DNA from: Ascaris suum
Taxonomy: Eukaryota; Nematoda; Chromadorea; Rhabditida; Ascarididae
Assembly: GCA_013433145.1 (NCBI GenBank)
Contig: CM024181.1
Span: 8,370,001 to 8,434,000, forward strand
Direction of reading: 5' to 3'
DNA length: 64,000 nucleotides
Within the stretch, counting starts at the first letter, position 1; the number at the start of each line of letters is the position of its first letter. The notes beneath the pieces were generated by a model. That model was not told where the DNA came from, did no database searches, and saw nothing but the letters and a program-made list of their open reading frames with translations. Below are positions 26,082 through 39,514 of this stretch, piece by piece. Both the position numbers and the translations under genes were made by a program.

Positions 26082-28146
26082 TCAAGGTAAATCTGAATTC
26101 CACGTAGAAACCGTTTGCAAGGCAGCTTGCTCTAAGAGCTGATGAGCGTCATAGAGAAACGGTCCCCACTGAAGCGACGGAAGACGAATACGTAAGCAGT
26201 TTATAATGCAATGCAGTCAGCCTAACGTAATCAGATGGATTCTATGTGAAGTCAGGACCTCTATCAAAAATATTTTCTACTTACAGCATCAAATACCTTG
26301 AATGCAATACCATGACGCTCGGGAAGTTTCTTTTTTTCTTTACTTTCATACGTTAGAAGAGATTTTTTTTTCAAACGAAAACCGGTAGAAACAACTCTTT
26401 CTTCTCTTTCGTTTTTTTTTTCTAGGATTTCCAGAGCAAATATTGCCACAAAAATTACTGAAATTGATAGGATGGGAAATGAACGTGAAGAAAACAGTAA
26501 AATTAAGTGTATATATTGTAAAATGGTTATGAATAAAGCACCTTAAATTAGCTCGATATTTTAAGGCACACAAGTAAGTGCAAGCTTTTGCATCGAAGGA
26601 GACTTCTGAAGCATAAATGTGTCAGAAATTTTGGAAGATACCTAAATTGGCACGAAAATCGTCACAACGAATCCCATCGCCGCTTTGCTTTCTCACAAAA
26701 AAAACGAAAGGGAAAACCAAGACCTTTAGAGTTGCTTCATTCTAGTGCGAAAATCCTCAGCAAGAGCAAATCAATGCGGTTGCAGTAATTCCTCTCGAAT
26801 AGCACAGTCTATACTTTCTTTAAGCGGAAGAAAGATTTGAAAATTCCATACGAAATAAGTTAACATTTCGAAACGGTGACTGCGAGGAAATGAAACTCGA
26901 ATAATCGACCAGCAACCGCCGCCAAAGACGTGTTCGTGTTTGCGCCGTTAATTCTCAAATTCTCTTCATTAAAGCACGACTTTTTTTCGCTTTGATTTTC
27001 CCATCAACTCCCCACGGTTCAATTCTTCCTCGACGCCTAATCCCAACAAACTGCTTTCTACTTTTTTTCGTTGGGAACCTCCACCCCAGTCAAACTCAGT
27101 TATGGGTTGTATTTATTTCTGCTGGGGATGAAAACGAAACTGAGACCACAGCAGGATTTAACCCATCTTATATTGTCATGGGTCGCATATCCTGCCACTT
27201 CTCGTCATCACAGGCACCGGATTTAATTCGAACCCGTCCGACTGGATACCCTTCCGGCGACGCCTACACCGCCATCACATTATCTGCAGCAGATGCATCT
27301 CCCCGCACACTTGGGAAGCAATTTGATGTTCTCTGTGCGGTTTGAAGCTGCAAAACTTGGTGTATCTCCAAGCATTATCACGCAGATCGATTAGACGGTT
27401 ATCTCTATGCTGTAACTTTCGTGAAAATATAGGTTCATTTGCAAAGTTGAGATGCATAGGAAATAAACCCGTCTAAATCCGATACTCAACACAGGAAGTT
27501 GTTCAGAATTAATGCGTGAAGTGAGGACGACCATAGGTTTGCGGTAGTTGCAGTGTCTTGCATTTTGCAGCATATGCCACTCAATCAAACGATTAAGCAC
27601 CAAAGGGGGTCTTTGATGGCAGTTATCATTACGGTGTGGATTTCATCAGCACTTACTATTCCTCTCTGATGCTCCTAGATCAATCGCCGCCGATAAGAGA
27701 GGTGGTCGGTGTTTGGAGTCGTCAGTGTAGATTGTGTGCTGGTCTGTTCAGTGTCGTGTGTCTTTTGATGTTCAGGTGGGATTACTGTTGATACTTTCCC
27801 GAATATTTATCCACAATAATTACCACTAGTTGGGCATTTTTTTCTGCAACGAAACTAATGATCTATTATATTCCCCAATATTCATCTAAACAATGCAATT
27901 GATTTAAGCATAAACATTGCTCGGGAAACATTTTAACGCTAGAATCAGAATCAAATTTCTGAGGGAATTTCATTTTTCGTTTCGGTGATAATATTCTCGT
28001 ATATGGTTGCGATGATTCATCGGCAATATGATTCACGTTGAGCATAGCAATGATTTTTTAATGAGCGCCGTTTTTCTTGATTCACGGCGGTCCACATTGT
28101 ATCCCGTTAAATGAGAAAAGAGTTTATTGCTTTGATTGGGCGCCAT
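26082..28146 (-). CDS. Tentative four-exon gene, unknown 135-aa product
   Basis: I do not recognise this product. Candidate exons: 28146-28086 (MAPNQSNKLFSHLTGYNVDR), 27743-27657 (QHTIYTDDSKHRPPLLSAAI...), 26457-26285 (Lys/Glu-rich, ending ERHGIAFKVFDA) and 26168-26082 (WGPFLYDAHQLLEQAALQ... ending WNSDLP and TGA). The three junctions match in phase (1/2, 1/2, 0/0), and the donors after exons 2 and 3 are consensus GTAAGT. The donor of exon 1 (C/GTGAAT) is weak. Exon 3 may start later, at an in-frame TAG acceptor. It lies head-to-head with nxf-1, 1.1 kb apart, and on the same strand as mL40. No homology was used, so this is a splice-logic model only. Confidence 0.33.
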
Positions 28147-29289
28147 GAGTGGGGAATGACTTTTTGTAAAGGTAGGTTGGAATCTGTGAGATAACCTGTA
28201 AGGATAGGTTAAGGCATCGGATACTGCGGGTAGAGAAAAATAGAGAACGACTTTGTGGGTAGCAAGCAGCGGAGGTCATAGTCACTTATAGAAGTGTGCA
28301 CATTCCAAAGGTAACACTGTAACGATGGAAGCAATTTCGTCGAAAAGCATTCTCTGTTTTGGTGATTTGCTGGCACTGTTGTATGAATAGGTTGGCTGTT
28401 CACGTGATATTCGACAACGTTGTTTGCTTCAATAGCTTAAAACCGTTGCAGTTTTGTGTTCGTCGATTGTCAGCACCCCGTACGATTGACTTCTACTCAG
28501 TAATTAGTATCTGAAAGCTATGCGAAATTGCTCGAGTCATGAAGAATTATTGAGTGAAATTCTTTTACATTTATTTCTTTTTTCTGTTACGTTTACTCGA
28601 AATTGGTGTTGCTGCGAGTGTGTTAAGCGGATGCTCAATCATATAAGTTGTTCTCGTAAGCTTAGACCCACATAACTTCTTTCCTCTTTCATTTGGGTTC
28701 GTTATGGGCAAACGCTTTATCCTCCGCTCCGTTGCATCTTCATTTACCTAACGAGCGGATGAAAAGTAATAATGTGGCGCTGCGCCCTGCACCGATCATC
28801 TTTCCCTCTTTCGTAATGAAAAATAGAGCCACCAATGTCGCTTTTTTAATGAACTGGACGAAATGGAATGATGACCAAGCGAACGCCGTATTTCATCGTT
28901 TCCCCCCTCGTCTTGGAGAAAGAGGGGAGGTAAGGGGGAAAGGCGAATGGCGAGCAAATATAATGAATGAAGTATGAATAACGCTAGCTGGTGAGGCAGT
29001 AGAGGCTTGCATCACAAGTAGAGGAGGGTTGAGTCTACGCTAAGAGTGGCACAAACCGTAGTTACTAGATTTGTATGCACATCTCTCTTAATTATGATTG
29101 AGCAGTGCTGTAGATGTTCCGTAGCACCGTTATTGAGACGTTGATGTGTTTTGCAATATTGCATTGAATAATGTCTCATTATTATGGAATCACTGAATTG
29201 TTATTCGAGGCAAACATCGACATTGATCGCCTCAACAATTAAAGAATTATGTTCATAAAGCGCATTAAATTTAGGCAGAATCATCAGAA
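28147..29289. other. Divergent intergenic region upstream of nxf-1
   Basis: No gene supported. A plus-strand open frame of 94 codons (28693-28977) has no splice or family support. This stretch would hold the promoters of nxf-1 (+) and of the tentative minus-strand gene. No clear TATA element was identified. Confidence 0.35.
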
Positions 29290-32200
29290 ATGAATAAACG
29301 AGGAGGGCATCAGAAATACGATGCAAAGAAGATGACGATGCGCAGATGCATCATGATGGACAGTGACCTCGCACCGCGATTCGATGAAGATGATGAATAC
29401 TTTTCACAGGTTAGCCACATTCTCGTTATGTCACTTTGCAGACTCCACCTGGCTCCTCACCTGTAAACTTTGCAGTTGTGGGCACTTGAACGGCACATAT
29501 TTTTCTATTATGTTCAGATATACGCAAATAAGATGCGAGGAAGCTTTGGTGTAATTTAGAATTTGTTGGCCTTTACCCACTTATTTTTGGGTATGGAGCT
29601 TGCGAACAAGTATATAGGCAAAATAACCAAAATATACTTCAAAAAGGCAGCCAGGATATTGAATATTATATTCCGTTTCACCAGATCAGCTGCTTATCAA
29701 CAACCTTGGAGCGGATGCTTTATTTGTGGACACCTTTTACCGGCTGATGGCGAATCCGATCCATTCGATTATGATAAGGTCGGCGAATTACTGTAATTGT
29801 GGATTGAAGGTTGTCGTATTTTGTGGATTACATCCACCCAATGCAAGGTGTGGAGGGCAGACATTGACAAGTTACATAGGCACAAGACACGTTCAAACGT
29901 ATATGTAGTTGCCAGAGTGCGCATTTGCAAGCATTTGCGGGAGGATTTAAAATTTAATATTGGTGTAACTGGCTTGGGCTTCCACGTATCTGTTTCTTTT
30001 AGCCGGGCTACAGTGAACCGAGGTATGCAATGGTGCAGCGCCGAGGCAGAGCTATTCCAAGAGACGTGTATCGAGGTAGAGGTACAGATTTCCTTTCTCA
30101 GTGTCGCAACCACACAAAGTTTTTGTGCTAAGATGAGGAAACGAACGTATCGGTTTAAAAGCGTCGTTCCCCACGCTTTGATTAGCATCCATTTGTTTTG
30201 AAGTTTAATATAAGAAAGCAAAGCGTCAGCATTTTGATCCATTGGCATAGGTTCTACATCAACCAATTTTGCCCGAGTTTTGATGCATTAACAGATGGAA
30301 GGGTAGAAGAACAGGTGTGAGGGATTCGTACCTTTTGCTTTTAATTGGTAGTTATTGGCGTGAGAGTGAGAGCTGAAATATCGATAGCGATGTTCTATGT
30401 ACGTTTTATTATTAGGAAATAAAACAGATAGTGACGGTGCAATGGCATTTTAAGCGCATTTATTTGCTAATTCGAGTCTCAACGCAGAAAAGTCTCTGGC
30501 GGAATTATGGTAGGTACACCTCATAGTCTGATTAAATGCTAGCGCCGGTTTCGTTTTGACCAATAAGCTTGCAAAATTTTTGGGAATGTAAGTCTTATTC
30601 ACTACTATGTTATTGAAGCACAACTAAAGGTCCTGATTCAGGTAATATGTAGGTAAGACGAGTTGAAAAAGCTTATAGGAGTAATGTGTTGACCTGTGGT
30701 GATTGGGATATTTTTTATTAAAATCAGGATTATGTTGCTTCGTCTCCATTTCGGTGAGGTAGAGATCTATTTGAGCGGCCGTCGCCATTCTCGTTCTGCT
30801 GGCTAAGGACTAAATCACTAATTGTGAATTTTGGAGGGATTAATGTGCATTTGCTGAGCAACCATCGCAGTTGAATTATGTCGGAATTGATGCATCATGG
30901 CACTGCTACCGTCGTAGTTGCGTGGATGTTACAAACTCTTTAAATCACACCTGAGTGCGCCCTCATCACCTGAATTAGATGAGGTATTCTGCATCTTTTC
31001 TTTTCCCCACAGCATATTCAATCAGTCAGAAGTGGTTCTGTGTTCTGTTAAATCTGTTATGTTATGCAAGTTCCCTGATGTTTTGTACGACTGCTTTCTT
31101 TCCATTTTCAAAATGGGAATGAGCAAAGAAGATAGCTGCTCGATTTTTCATATTGTTACAAATCAATTATTAGTCCTATCTATTATGGGAGGAGGCAAGC
31201 CTTCTACCTGTTATCCCATTGAGGCAGGTCTTCTACCTATTATGGGATTAAGGCTGTATGTGGATCCGAAAAATCGTAAGCAAACTTTGAATTAGAAGTT
31301 CCTCTTGAATATCGTTTTCCAACCAAATAAACAGCTCTCATGTAGTTTTTAGCAGAAGGCATTGCTCTAATAAAAACTAGCGTTCTACAGCAACCTAAAT
31401 GTTGCTTCGGAGGGGCAGCTGCTTTTAGTCGGCGAATTTTTTTACTGCTTTTCATAAGAGAAAGGTTGCCGTTGCAGCGTATTTTCCGGCTAACCGGAAT
31501 GAGCATTTCCGGATGTTTGTTTTTTTTTAAATTTCTTGGCCTCTACACATCTTCATCATCCTTCACTATCGCTGTTGGTGATCTGTGGCGGTATATAAAA
31601 TCTAAATCTACACCAAAAAGTTGTTAGCCGAGTTCAGTGATCCTCGACCTAATGACTCGCTAATTATTCATAAAGAGTAGACTTCAAATTTATATCACCT
31701 GTAGTGGGGATATTTTTGTGTAGATTTCGATGTGGACATCAGTTTTGTATAATGCAAGCGACTGCGGCGATGAGGGTATGAAGTTTTGATCCGATTTCAG
31801 GAGCTCGTGGTGCAGCAACCATGATCCGAAACTATTTGGACAACAGGCGCGAGAGGCAATTGCAGCGTGGCGTTGCCGGTGCGGTCGCAGCGGTCATTAT
31901 GAACCTCGTCCGTGTAAGTACCATTTTTTGTACAAGTGCTGCATATTTCTTTTCTAAAATGCGTTGTATTCAGTGCCACTAAAAACGTAACGCGGCGAGT
32001 GATGTTGAGGTGTGTTGTGTTTCTCGCCAAACTAGAGGGATTGGTTTTGTGGATTATTTTTGAATTTTGTTTTTTCTTTTGGAGGAATTAGCCTTTTACG
32101 CTGTTTGCAGTTTGATGTTAAATTCCATCTTTTATGGGTTTATTCACTTGTTTCCAATAATCCAGGTTTGTGCTCGCAGTCGGAATTTTTCAAATTCTTT

Positions 32201-35200
32201 TGGGTCATTTTTTAAAAACTTTCTATCACTGCTTCCTCCAGTGTCACCATTCCAGACTCACTCTACCTCACTATGCGTGTTCACCCGATTCGCTGAAATG
32301 TTGCATAACTACTGGATGATACGTTTTTTCCTCGAAATCACTTTGCTGATCCAACGACATCGCCGCTTGGCAGTGAATGTAGAGGGACGGTTGGTGGGGG
32401 AGGGGGAAGGGGAGGCGCAGGGAGAGGAGGTGGTTTTTTTTTTTGAAGAAGGAGAACAACGTCAGTGAATAATTTGCGAAGGTGAACAGCTCACAGATGG
32501 TAACGTATAGCTTGGACATTGCCTCTGTGAAATGAAACAAGCCTGATTGCTCGAGAAGAGGTATTCGTCTTTGAATTATCTACTTATGAAATGAATCTCT
32601 TCACTGCTAAGTGTGAGTTGTTCTTCCAACAAAGATAAAATATGAAAATATGTAGCGTACCGCGTTCATTTGTGATTCATTTATTTGCGAGATGTTTTCT
32701 TGAAAATAAAGTATCACAGTATCACAGAAAGTTCCATCAATTTCATATGAGTGAACGTGGCTTGCAAGGAGATATTTCTCTTCTTCATTTCTTGTGGAAA
32801 ATTTCCTTGTCTTCAGTGCCTCCAAGGTCTTGCGCGAACTTGCGAATCGTTTTTTTTTCCAGAGTATGGACCCGAATATTTCTGCTTTCATTCGTTGTTA
32901 CCATTTTTCTGAATTTGGCGTTTACTTATTGGCATTGCACCTGGGACTACTTTTCATAGTGAAGCGCGCGAGATTTGCAATTAATTTATGCACTTCTATG
33001 CTCATTAACAATTTCCTTGCGGTTCAAGTACCAAGAATTTCGAAATTTTTAACTGTCTATTCTAACTTCTGTCTACTTTGGGGGGAGGGAGGAGGTAGGA
33101 TGCTGGGTTGGGTGGAAGTGTTAGCGGAGGTCCTGTGGCCATCAGCTGAAGCCTATTCCTGTGGCCTCGCATGTGAGAGGTGTTTCTTAATTTGTTTAAT
33201 TTGCAGGTACCAAAAGGAGCAAGTATTGGAAAGAATTTCATATTGCGTTCTATAGGGCAGTATGTTGAGGATGTGAAACCAGTGTTATTGAAAACCGACA
33301 GGAACGATTTGATGTTCTACATTGAGGATAATGAGGTTCGTCCTTCATCGGTATTTACGGCATATAGAGAGCGGTGATGGAAGGCAGTATTCCAGTATGT
33401 GGGGAGGTGGGACTGGCTCAGTGGAGGTACCATTTTCGACGAAATCATTCTCAACAAGAGATTCGCTGCGAACTGAAGGTTCAGAGGTCAATGTGTCCTG
33501 GTAATTTCATTAGTAAGGCTTTTATGCATATCATAAATTATTTTTAGGGCTGATGACTTTTTCGTGCTTTTATTTGTTATTCTTTGTCGTTTCATTTTAG
33601 ACGGCAAATGCGATCAAGGCAATCTCGCGCCGCATCCGCGATCCTGTATCGAACTCGCCTATCACGTTCTTGGTTACTCGAGCCTCTGCAGGAATTGCGA
33701 CCGTGTCACCAGGAGAGCGCCAGCTTATTGAGGTACAATTATGAGTAACTTTCATAGGTATTTGCTTCGTGCAGTTTTTGTTGTTTTACTTCGGGAGTGT
33801 TGTTCATACCGTATTTTCTACTCTTGCTCTAAGCGTGGTTACTGAGGGTGTCATAACATGTCATTTCCATTTTCCTGAGGACACTCATACATAATATTCG
33901 ACCTATCTCAATTCCTTCTAATCAGTTTGAGTTGAGAGTCGCTGCTGTTGCTGTGGAATGAAAGCGGCTTCGACGAAGTTGGTTTCCACTTGAATTTTTG
34001 ATAGGTTGTATAGAAGTGGCTTAACCGGCACAGTGGTGGCTTCGATAAATCATATGCACTCATGAGATTTAACTGCAGGGATGGCGCTTTTTCGTAGGAT
34101 GCCTTGGCGTCTACTGATAGCGTCATCATCGATCTTGATCTCACACACAGTTAATGCATGGCCGCGATTGTCGGCTGTCGTAGCATAGCATAAATTTTTG
34201 CGAAAGGCTAGATTGAGTGCAGTCTATGATCAACTTCAGGAAATTGTTACTAGCAAAAAGTGCTTCCAATATTCTTCACGAATATTTGTGTTGTGTAACG
34301 CATATGCTTGAAGATCGAGGATTAAGGTGTAGTCAGCCTAATGGAATAAAAATAAGTTTGAAGTGCAGGAAGGATGTCGTGTAAGGATAGTATTGGATTG
34401 CTCAGAGGTATGGTGCTAACTGAGTTTTTTTGGCTTTCACTTCTTGCAAGTAAGAAATTGTCTTGGCGATTCGTTTTTGATCTCTGAAACCGATTATGCT
34501 AAAATTTCTCGAATTTACATGAAATTCGTCACATCAGTACACTCAACTTGTAAATTCGGAGCCTCAAAATACAGCGGTACTCGTTCTAATTGAGCTTGTG
34601 CTAATGAAGGGTGTGATGCATTCAGTCTGTGCAGGTGAGAAAAATAGGGGAGAGGGGGGGGGGAAGGACAGCAATTCTTTAAAGGTACCGCTTCCAGAGA
34701 TGGGTGGGTTTGTGTAGCTGTTGTTTTGAATAAATGGAAGGCAAGAAAAGAGTCGAGTTTGCGAGTTTGCGTGATTTGTTCGATAAGGGAATGTTGCTTG
34801 CTCTATTGGAATATTCACAGTATCATTTATAGGAGGCCTTGAGGAAACGCTACAACCCTGAATCACATGCGTTGGACCTAAGTGAATTTGGACTCGATGA
34901 ACGTTCGTTTTAAATTATTTTGTTACATACTTCTCTCTTGTAAGATCTCTTTTAATTTGCAATCAAAAGGTGACGACGCGTTGTAGTTAACGTTAGCAGT
35001 GGAATCATTTTCTAACGCAACAATTTGATTCTAAGTACTTTATCGATCAGTTAGTATTCCTGGTGCAACGAGACATTGGTAGCATGACGAGTGAAATATG
35101 CTAATCGATTTTCTTTTGGTGTTTATTGTTATATGCTGCTGAGTTTATGTGATAGATTTTTATCCATAGTGGTTCCGGGAAATGTTTTGCTGCCCAAATT

Positions 35201-38200
35201 TCGAAGAGGGAAAGCTAATTTAATCTATGAGAGAAATTATTATGGACAGAGAAAGGAGGAGCAAACTTCATATGGTAATACTGAGATGGATTTTCAGTGT
35301 TCCGAACACGCGCTCTTCACTTGGCACTTACTCGAAACAATATAATGATGACTGTGGTCAACGTGATAGACAAATATTATGGAGATGTCACTGCTTTAAG
35401 CGTGAAGGTAGTTTACTTTTATTTTCCTTACCTTTATCTTTCAAAGAATAACTGTAAGAAAAGATGAAAAAGCTGAGGTATGGAGTTCTTTGGCGGCAAT
35501 GTTTTGTCGGGCACAGTAAGGTGTGTTGATACTGATGTGTGCATTCTGAAATAGAGGTGGCAGGTTGGATGTATTACTTGGAGGCAAACGACCATAAACT
35601 TGTTTAATGAATGAAAACGTCACAGGTAGGGTCCATATCCTGGATTTTCCGCTTTCCGGGCGGATGCTCTACCCATCTGTGCATTAACGGACTTCTTCGA
35701 TCAGTCACTGTTAAAAGCCTACCAGTTCACCCTGTACACATGACGAGAATTAAGCAGCAAGCAGTAGAGGATGGAAGCGCAAGCGCCGTATTGGGCTAGT
35801 CAATTAAGACGTCTATCCGGAAAGCTGAATGTAGGGGACTGGCTGCCCATCTGCGGGCAGTATTTTATCGGTCTTTATACGCGATTGTCACCTAGTTCTG
35901 AGCCACGCTAAAGTTGGCTTTACCACAAGGTTATTAAAAACATAAAACTGAAGATTGGAAAGAAGCTAAGCTTGGAGCATTGGCGCTTCGAATCCGCTCA
36001 GCAGCTCTTTTCCCCTGCCTACCGCTAGTGATTTTCCATTTAAGCCAGATCTCTCCTGCGCACTTTGTTTCAGCAAAATTGGGAGCATTTGGTATCGCTT
36101 TTGTGCCGTATAGTGTGCAACAAGGTTGCACTGGGACTTCATTTTGTTCCATTTTTGTTCCACTTGCTTAGTCCAGTAGAAAGTAAACATATAGTGTTTA
36201 TAACAGACTACCGTTTATTTCATAGCGGTGAAGTGATCACAAAATGTGCCGTGCCACTGATTCATAGAGTTGGCAATTCGTGGCGAAATTGCCATTAGAA
36301 GGTTATTCTGTTTTTACATTATATCTGCCAAGTTTCATCATCATAACTCTGTCCTATAGTTTTCGATATTGATTGACACATTTAAACATGCAGGCTCATA
36401 GGCATTGGAAGGCATCACGATGATGCGCTTTTGAGGAATTTACGAGCGTGCGTCAAGTGGCAAGAAATGCCGTTTGCTTTGCATGTTTGCATCACTGTGA
36501 CTGAACTCTCCAAATTTCGAATGTGATTCCATATCTTAAACCTTGAGTTTTGTTTTTGGTCCATATACACCGACCAGAGAATGCTGCACTTGTACATTGT
36601 ATGTTTGGATCGCTGAAAATTGATGCTTACATCATTTATGGAATTGCCTTGATGGCGTATATGTGCTTTACTTTCCCCGTGCTTCGACTCTACGAAGTCC
36701 TTACTGCTGAAAAAGTCGACTTGTTCCTCAAAAGTCCGGAAATTTTCAGGCGTACATCTATGTCCGGTGGGAATAGAAGCCGACTGAAGTACGATTTATG
36801 GTTTGAGATTTCAGACGTGCTACACAGTTATCGCGTGGTAGGGAGTTCTTTAAGCAGCGCTAGTTGGAAGTAGATGAGGACATCTTTGAAGAGTTTTATC
36901 TGCTTACCGATTGGGAAGAGTCATTCGTAAGCTCCGTTTTATTATGGAGGGAGTGTGAGGAGAAGAGACTGGGGAAGAAAAAGGCAAAGATTAGCTGTTC
37001 GTATCTGCTAATCTCGAGTGCACTGATATGCCGATGATGATTTCAAGACAAAGATTGTTGTTCGATGTGGAATTGTTTTTAAGGGTAATAGGCTGCGATT
37101 TCTGGATTTTTTCGCCTGCCTTCTCTATCGACTAAAGAACGTAAGGACGCTGGATTTATCCTCGAATCAGGTTCATTTTGAATTCTCGTCGTTCAATGTT
37201 CTTTTCGATTAGGAAATCGTTTAAAGGACTTCTGCGAGGTGGTGTTATTGCCAGTGATGTGGCGCAGAGTTACATTTGTTTCTTGTGAATAAATGTTCGA
37301 TATTTTCATCAATGCCATTTCCGAGTGATGAAGTGTTGCGATGTGACCAGGCTTACTTTTACGAGAGGAATGTATGGAATTTTGGCAGACATGTCGATGC
37401 AAAGAAGAGTTTATAGAAGAGTCCCATGTTGGCCCACTTGACGCAGTCATTCTTTTGCATGAGATTTATATTGTGCAACTTTTTTAAACTAATGACAGCT
37501 GCGTAGTGGATTGGTTGCTAACGACTTTGCATCCATTTCGGTCTCAAATTGCCCATATCATCGACTCAGTATAAAGTAGGGAAGTTCCTATGCTATGTTT
37601 TGAAGGTGCAGGATGTAGCGAATAATCGCGGGTTTTTGTTAGAGAAGCGCTATCTTGTAAAACGTTGGGACGAGAAAAGCGCCGCACTTTTTATCGCGGT
37701 CGTCCAGCTTTCGTACTTTGCTGCATGTGGTCACGGTCGGCTGGAGTCAGAGGGTAACTAGCTGTATGCGTGCACTGAGATGCAGTTGGGGTCGATCAGC
37801 GAGTTTGCGTGATAAGAGCTAAATATGTTGTCATGCGCACTGGTACCGGGGGGTGTTTTGCGTTGTTTGCATTGATCGCTTAAACTAGAAATTTTGTTAC
37901 AGATCGAAAAGATGAGTGAATTGGAGAAGCTGAAGGGCTGGCCCGTTGAAACGCTTTTCTTCGAGGACAATCCAATATGTGGGAAGTTTTCGAGCGCGGA
38001 CGCTTATCTTAGGTTGACGTCGACTCAGCGATCGGCATTTTCTTTGTTTTTGTTTCCTCTTTATGTCCGCTTTGGATCCTTATTACATCGTAATGTTGGG
38101 CTGATGCTCTTTTTTTATTATTTACGGTGCTTTCAACGTCAAGAGGGCCTTCCACAACTGTAGTAGTATCTTCGCATAACTTGATCTCACCCGCCTCAAA

Positions 38201-39419
38201 GTGCGTGTTTTGTTCTCTGATTTTTGGAAGTATGGTTAGGTTAAAGCGTTATTGTGCGAGATAACGATTGCTGCAACAGTTTTGTCAGTGATCATTTTAA
38301 TCATTACACTTCAACGAATTTTGAGGTGTGGATTCTCAGAGAGCCCCTTTGTTCACATTCCAGCATGTGCACAGTAAAAACCGTGTGTAGTGGAGGAGAG
38401 AGAAAACAAGGGGTATGGCTGAATGAAAAGCTGAGAGTGTTGAGTGGATGAGTGGAGTTAAGATGTGCCATATTGTGTATATAGTGCCTAACAAACGAGG
38501 GGAGGGGAAAGCGGTTTGTTTCGGAGAATGCCTAGACTCCACTGTGCACTTGCTAGGTCGTTACCTTTCGTTCACTGTTTTTAATTTTGTCGGTGAAAGA
38601 AGAGAATCCTGAGCAGAGAACAGATCTTGTGCGTTCCAAAAGACTACGACGTCTAGCAAGAAGAAATTGGCGTCAAGCCTCGTGCAGTAACGGGAAATGT
38701 ATTCTTTGGGAATCTGATTTGACGGAATGTTTACCTCTTGAAGGAAGAATTCTTTGCCCACCTTTTTTCCTTTTTGATGCCTACGCACACCCCATTTCCG
38801 TGGGAAGCATCAACCGGGCATTCGTGTTTGACATTCGACGCAGAAAATATTTTGCAGCATGTTGTTGCGCGGTAAGGGCACTTTTAGGCAGCACTGTTGT
38901 AGTACAAAACGCTCACTGGGAGCCTAACCGACGATTACTTTGATATTTGGACGTTGTATGGATGACGCTGTTTTTTGCTTCGTTTCAGCGTTGCTTGGAG
39001 TTGTTGCCTATAGAATTCGTCTACCTTATTGTAACTGGGATATAGAATTTCCTCTCGCAACTTAGTTGTGCCTCTGTCCGCTGTTTGCTTCGATTTGTTG
39101 CGGAGAAAATTGACTTATGAAGCAAGTTTTGGCTGACGCATTGAAAATCTGAGGGCATGTTGTTGTTCGTCATTCTTATTTGTGATTACCCCCGACTGCG
39201 CTGGATCGCCGTACTTTCCCGTTTATGCATATATGCATATACTTACATATGTACAGGTGGACCGTTTTCCTGTTCGCAGGTCCTCTAACCTCTGTAGCCC
39301 TTTCTGCTATACATATGCATTTCAGAATGCAGCTATTCCAAGCTGTAGGGCTTACAGACGGAAAAGTTAATGTATGCATATGCGTATTTGTAAATATGTA
39401 AGTAAATAAATAAGTGGAC

Positions 39420-39514
<95 letters not shown>

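Noticed and set aside
26992..27345. 117-codon plus-strand frame, and a GGTTCGAATT box on the minus strand near 27225 resembling a tRNA/SINE B box
   Set aside because: No A box, no cloverleaf and no splice or family support; it lies in an intron of the tentative minus-strand gene.
29769..30266. 165-codon minus-strand frame and 134-codon plus-strand frame
   Set aside because: Both overlap nxf-1 exon 2 in other frames; the correct frame of exon 2 is fixed by phase and RG-rich composition.
32794..33255. 153-codon plus-strand frame
   Set aside because: It crosses the acceptor of nxf-1 exon 4 in the wrong frame and is mostly intron 3.
36550..36873. 107-codon plus-strand frame in nxf-1 intron 7
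   Set aside because: It could be a membrane-like peptide but has no matching splice sites, and exons 7 and 8 join perfectly without it.
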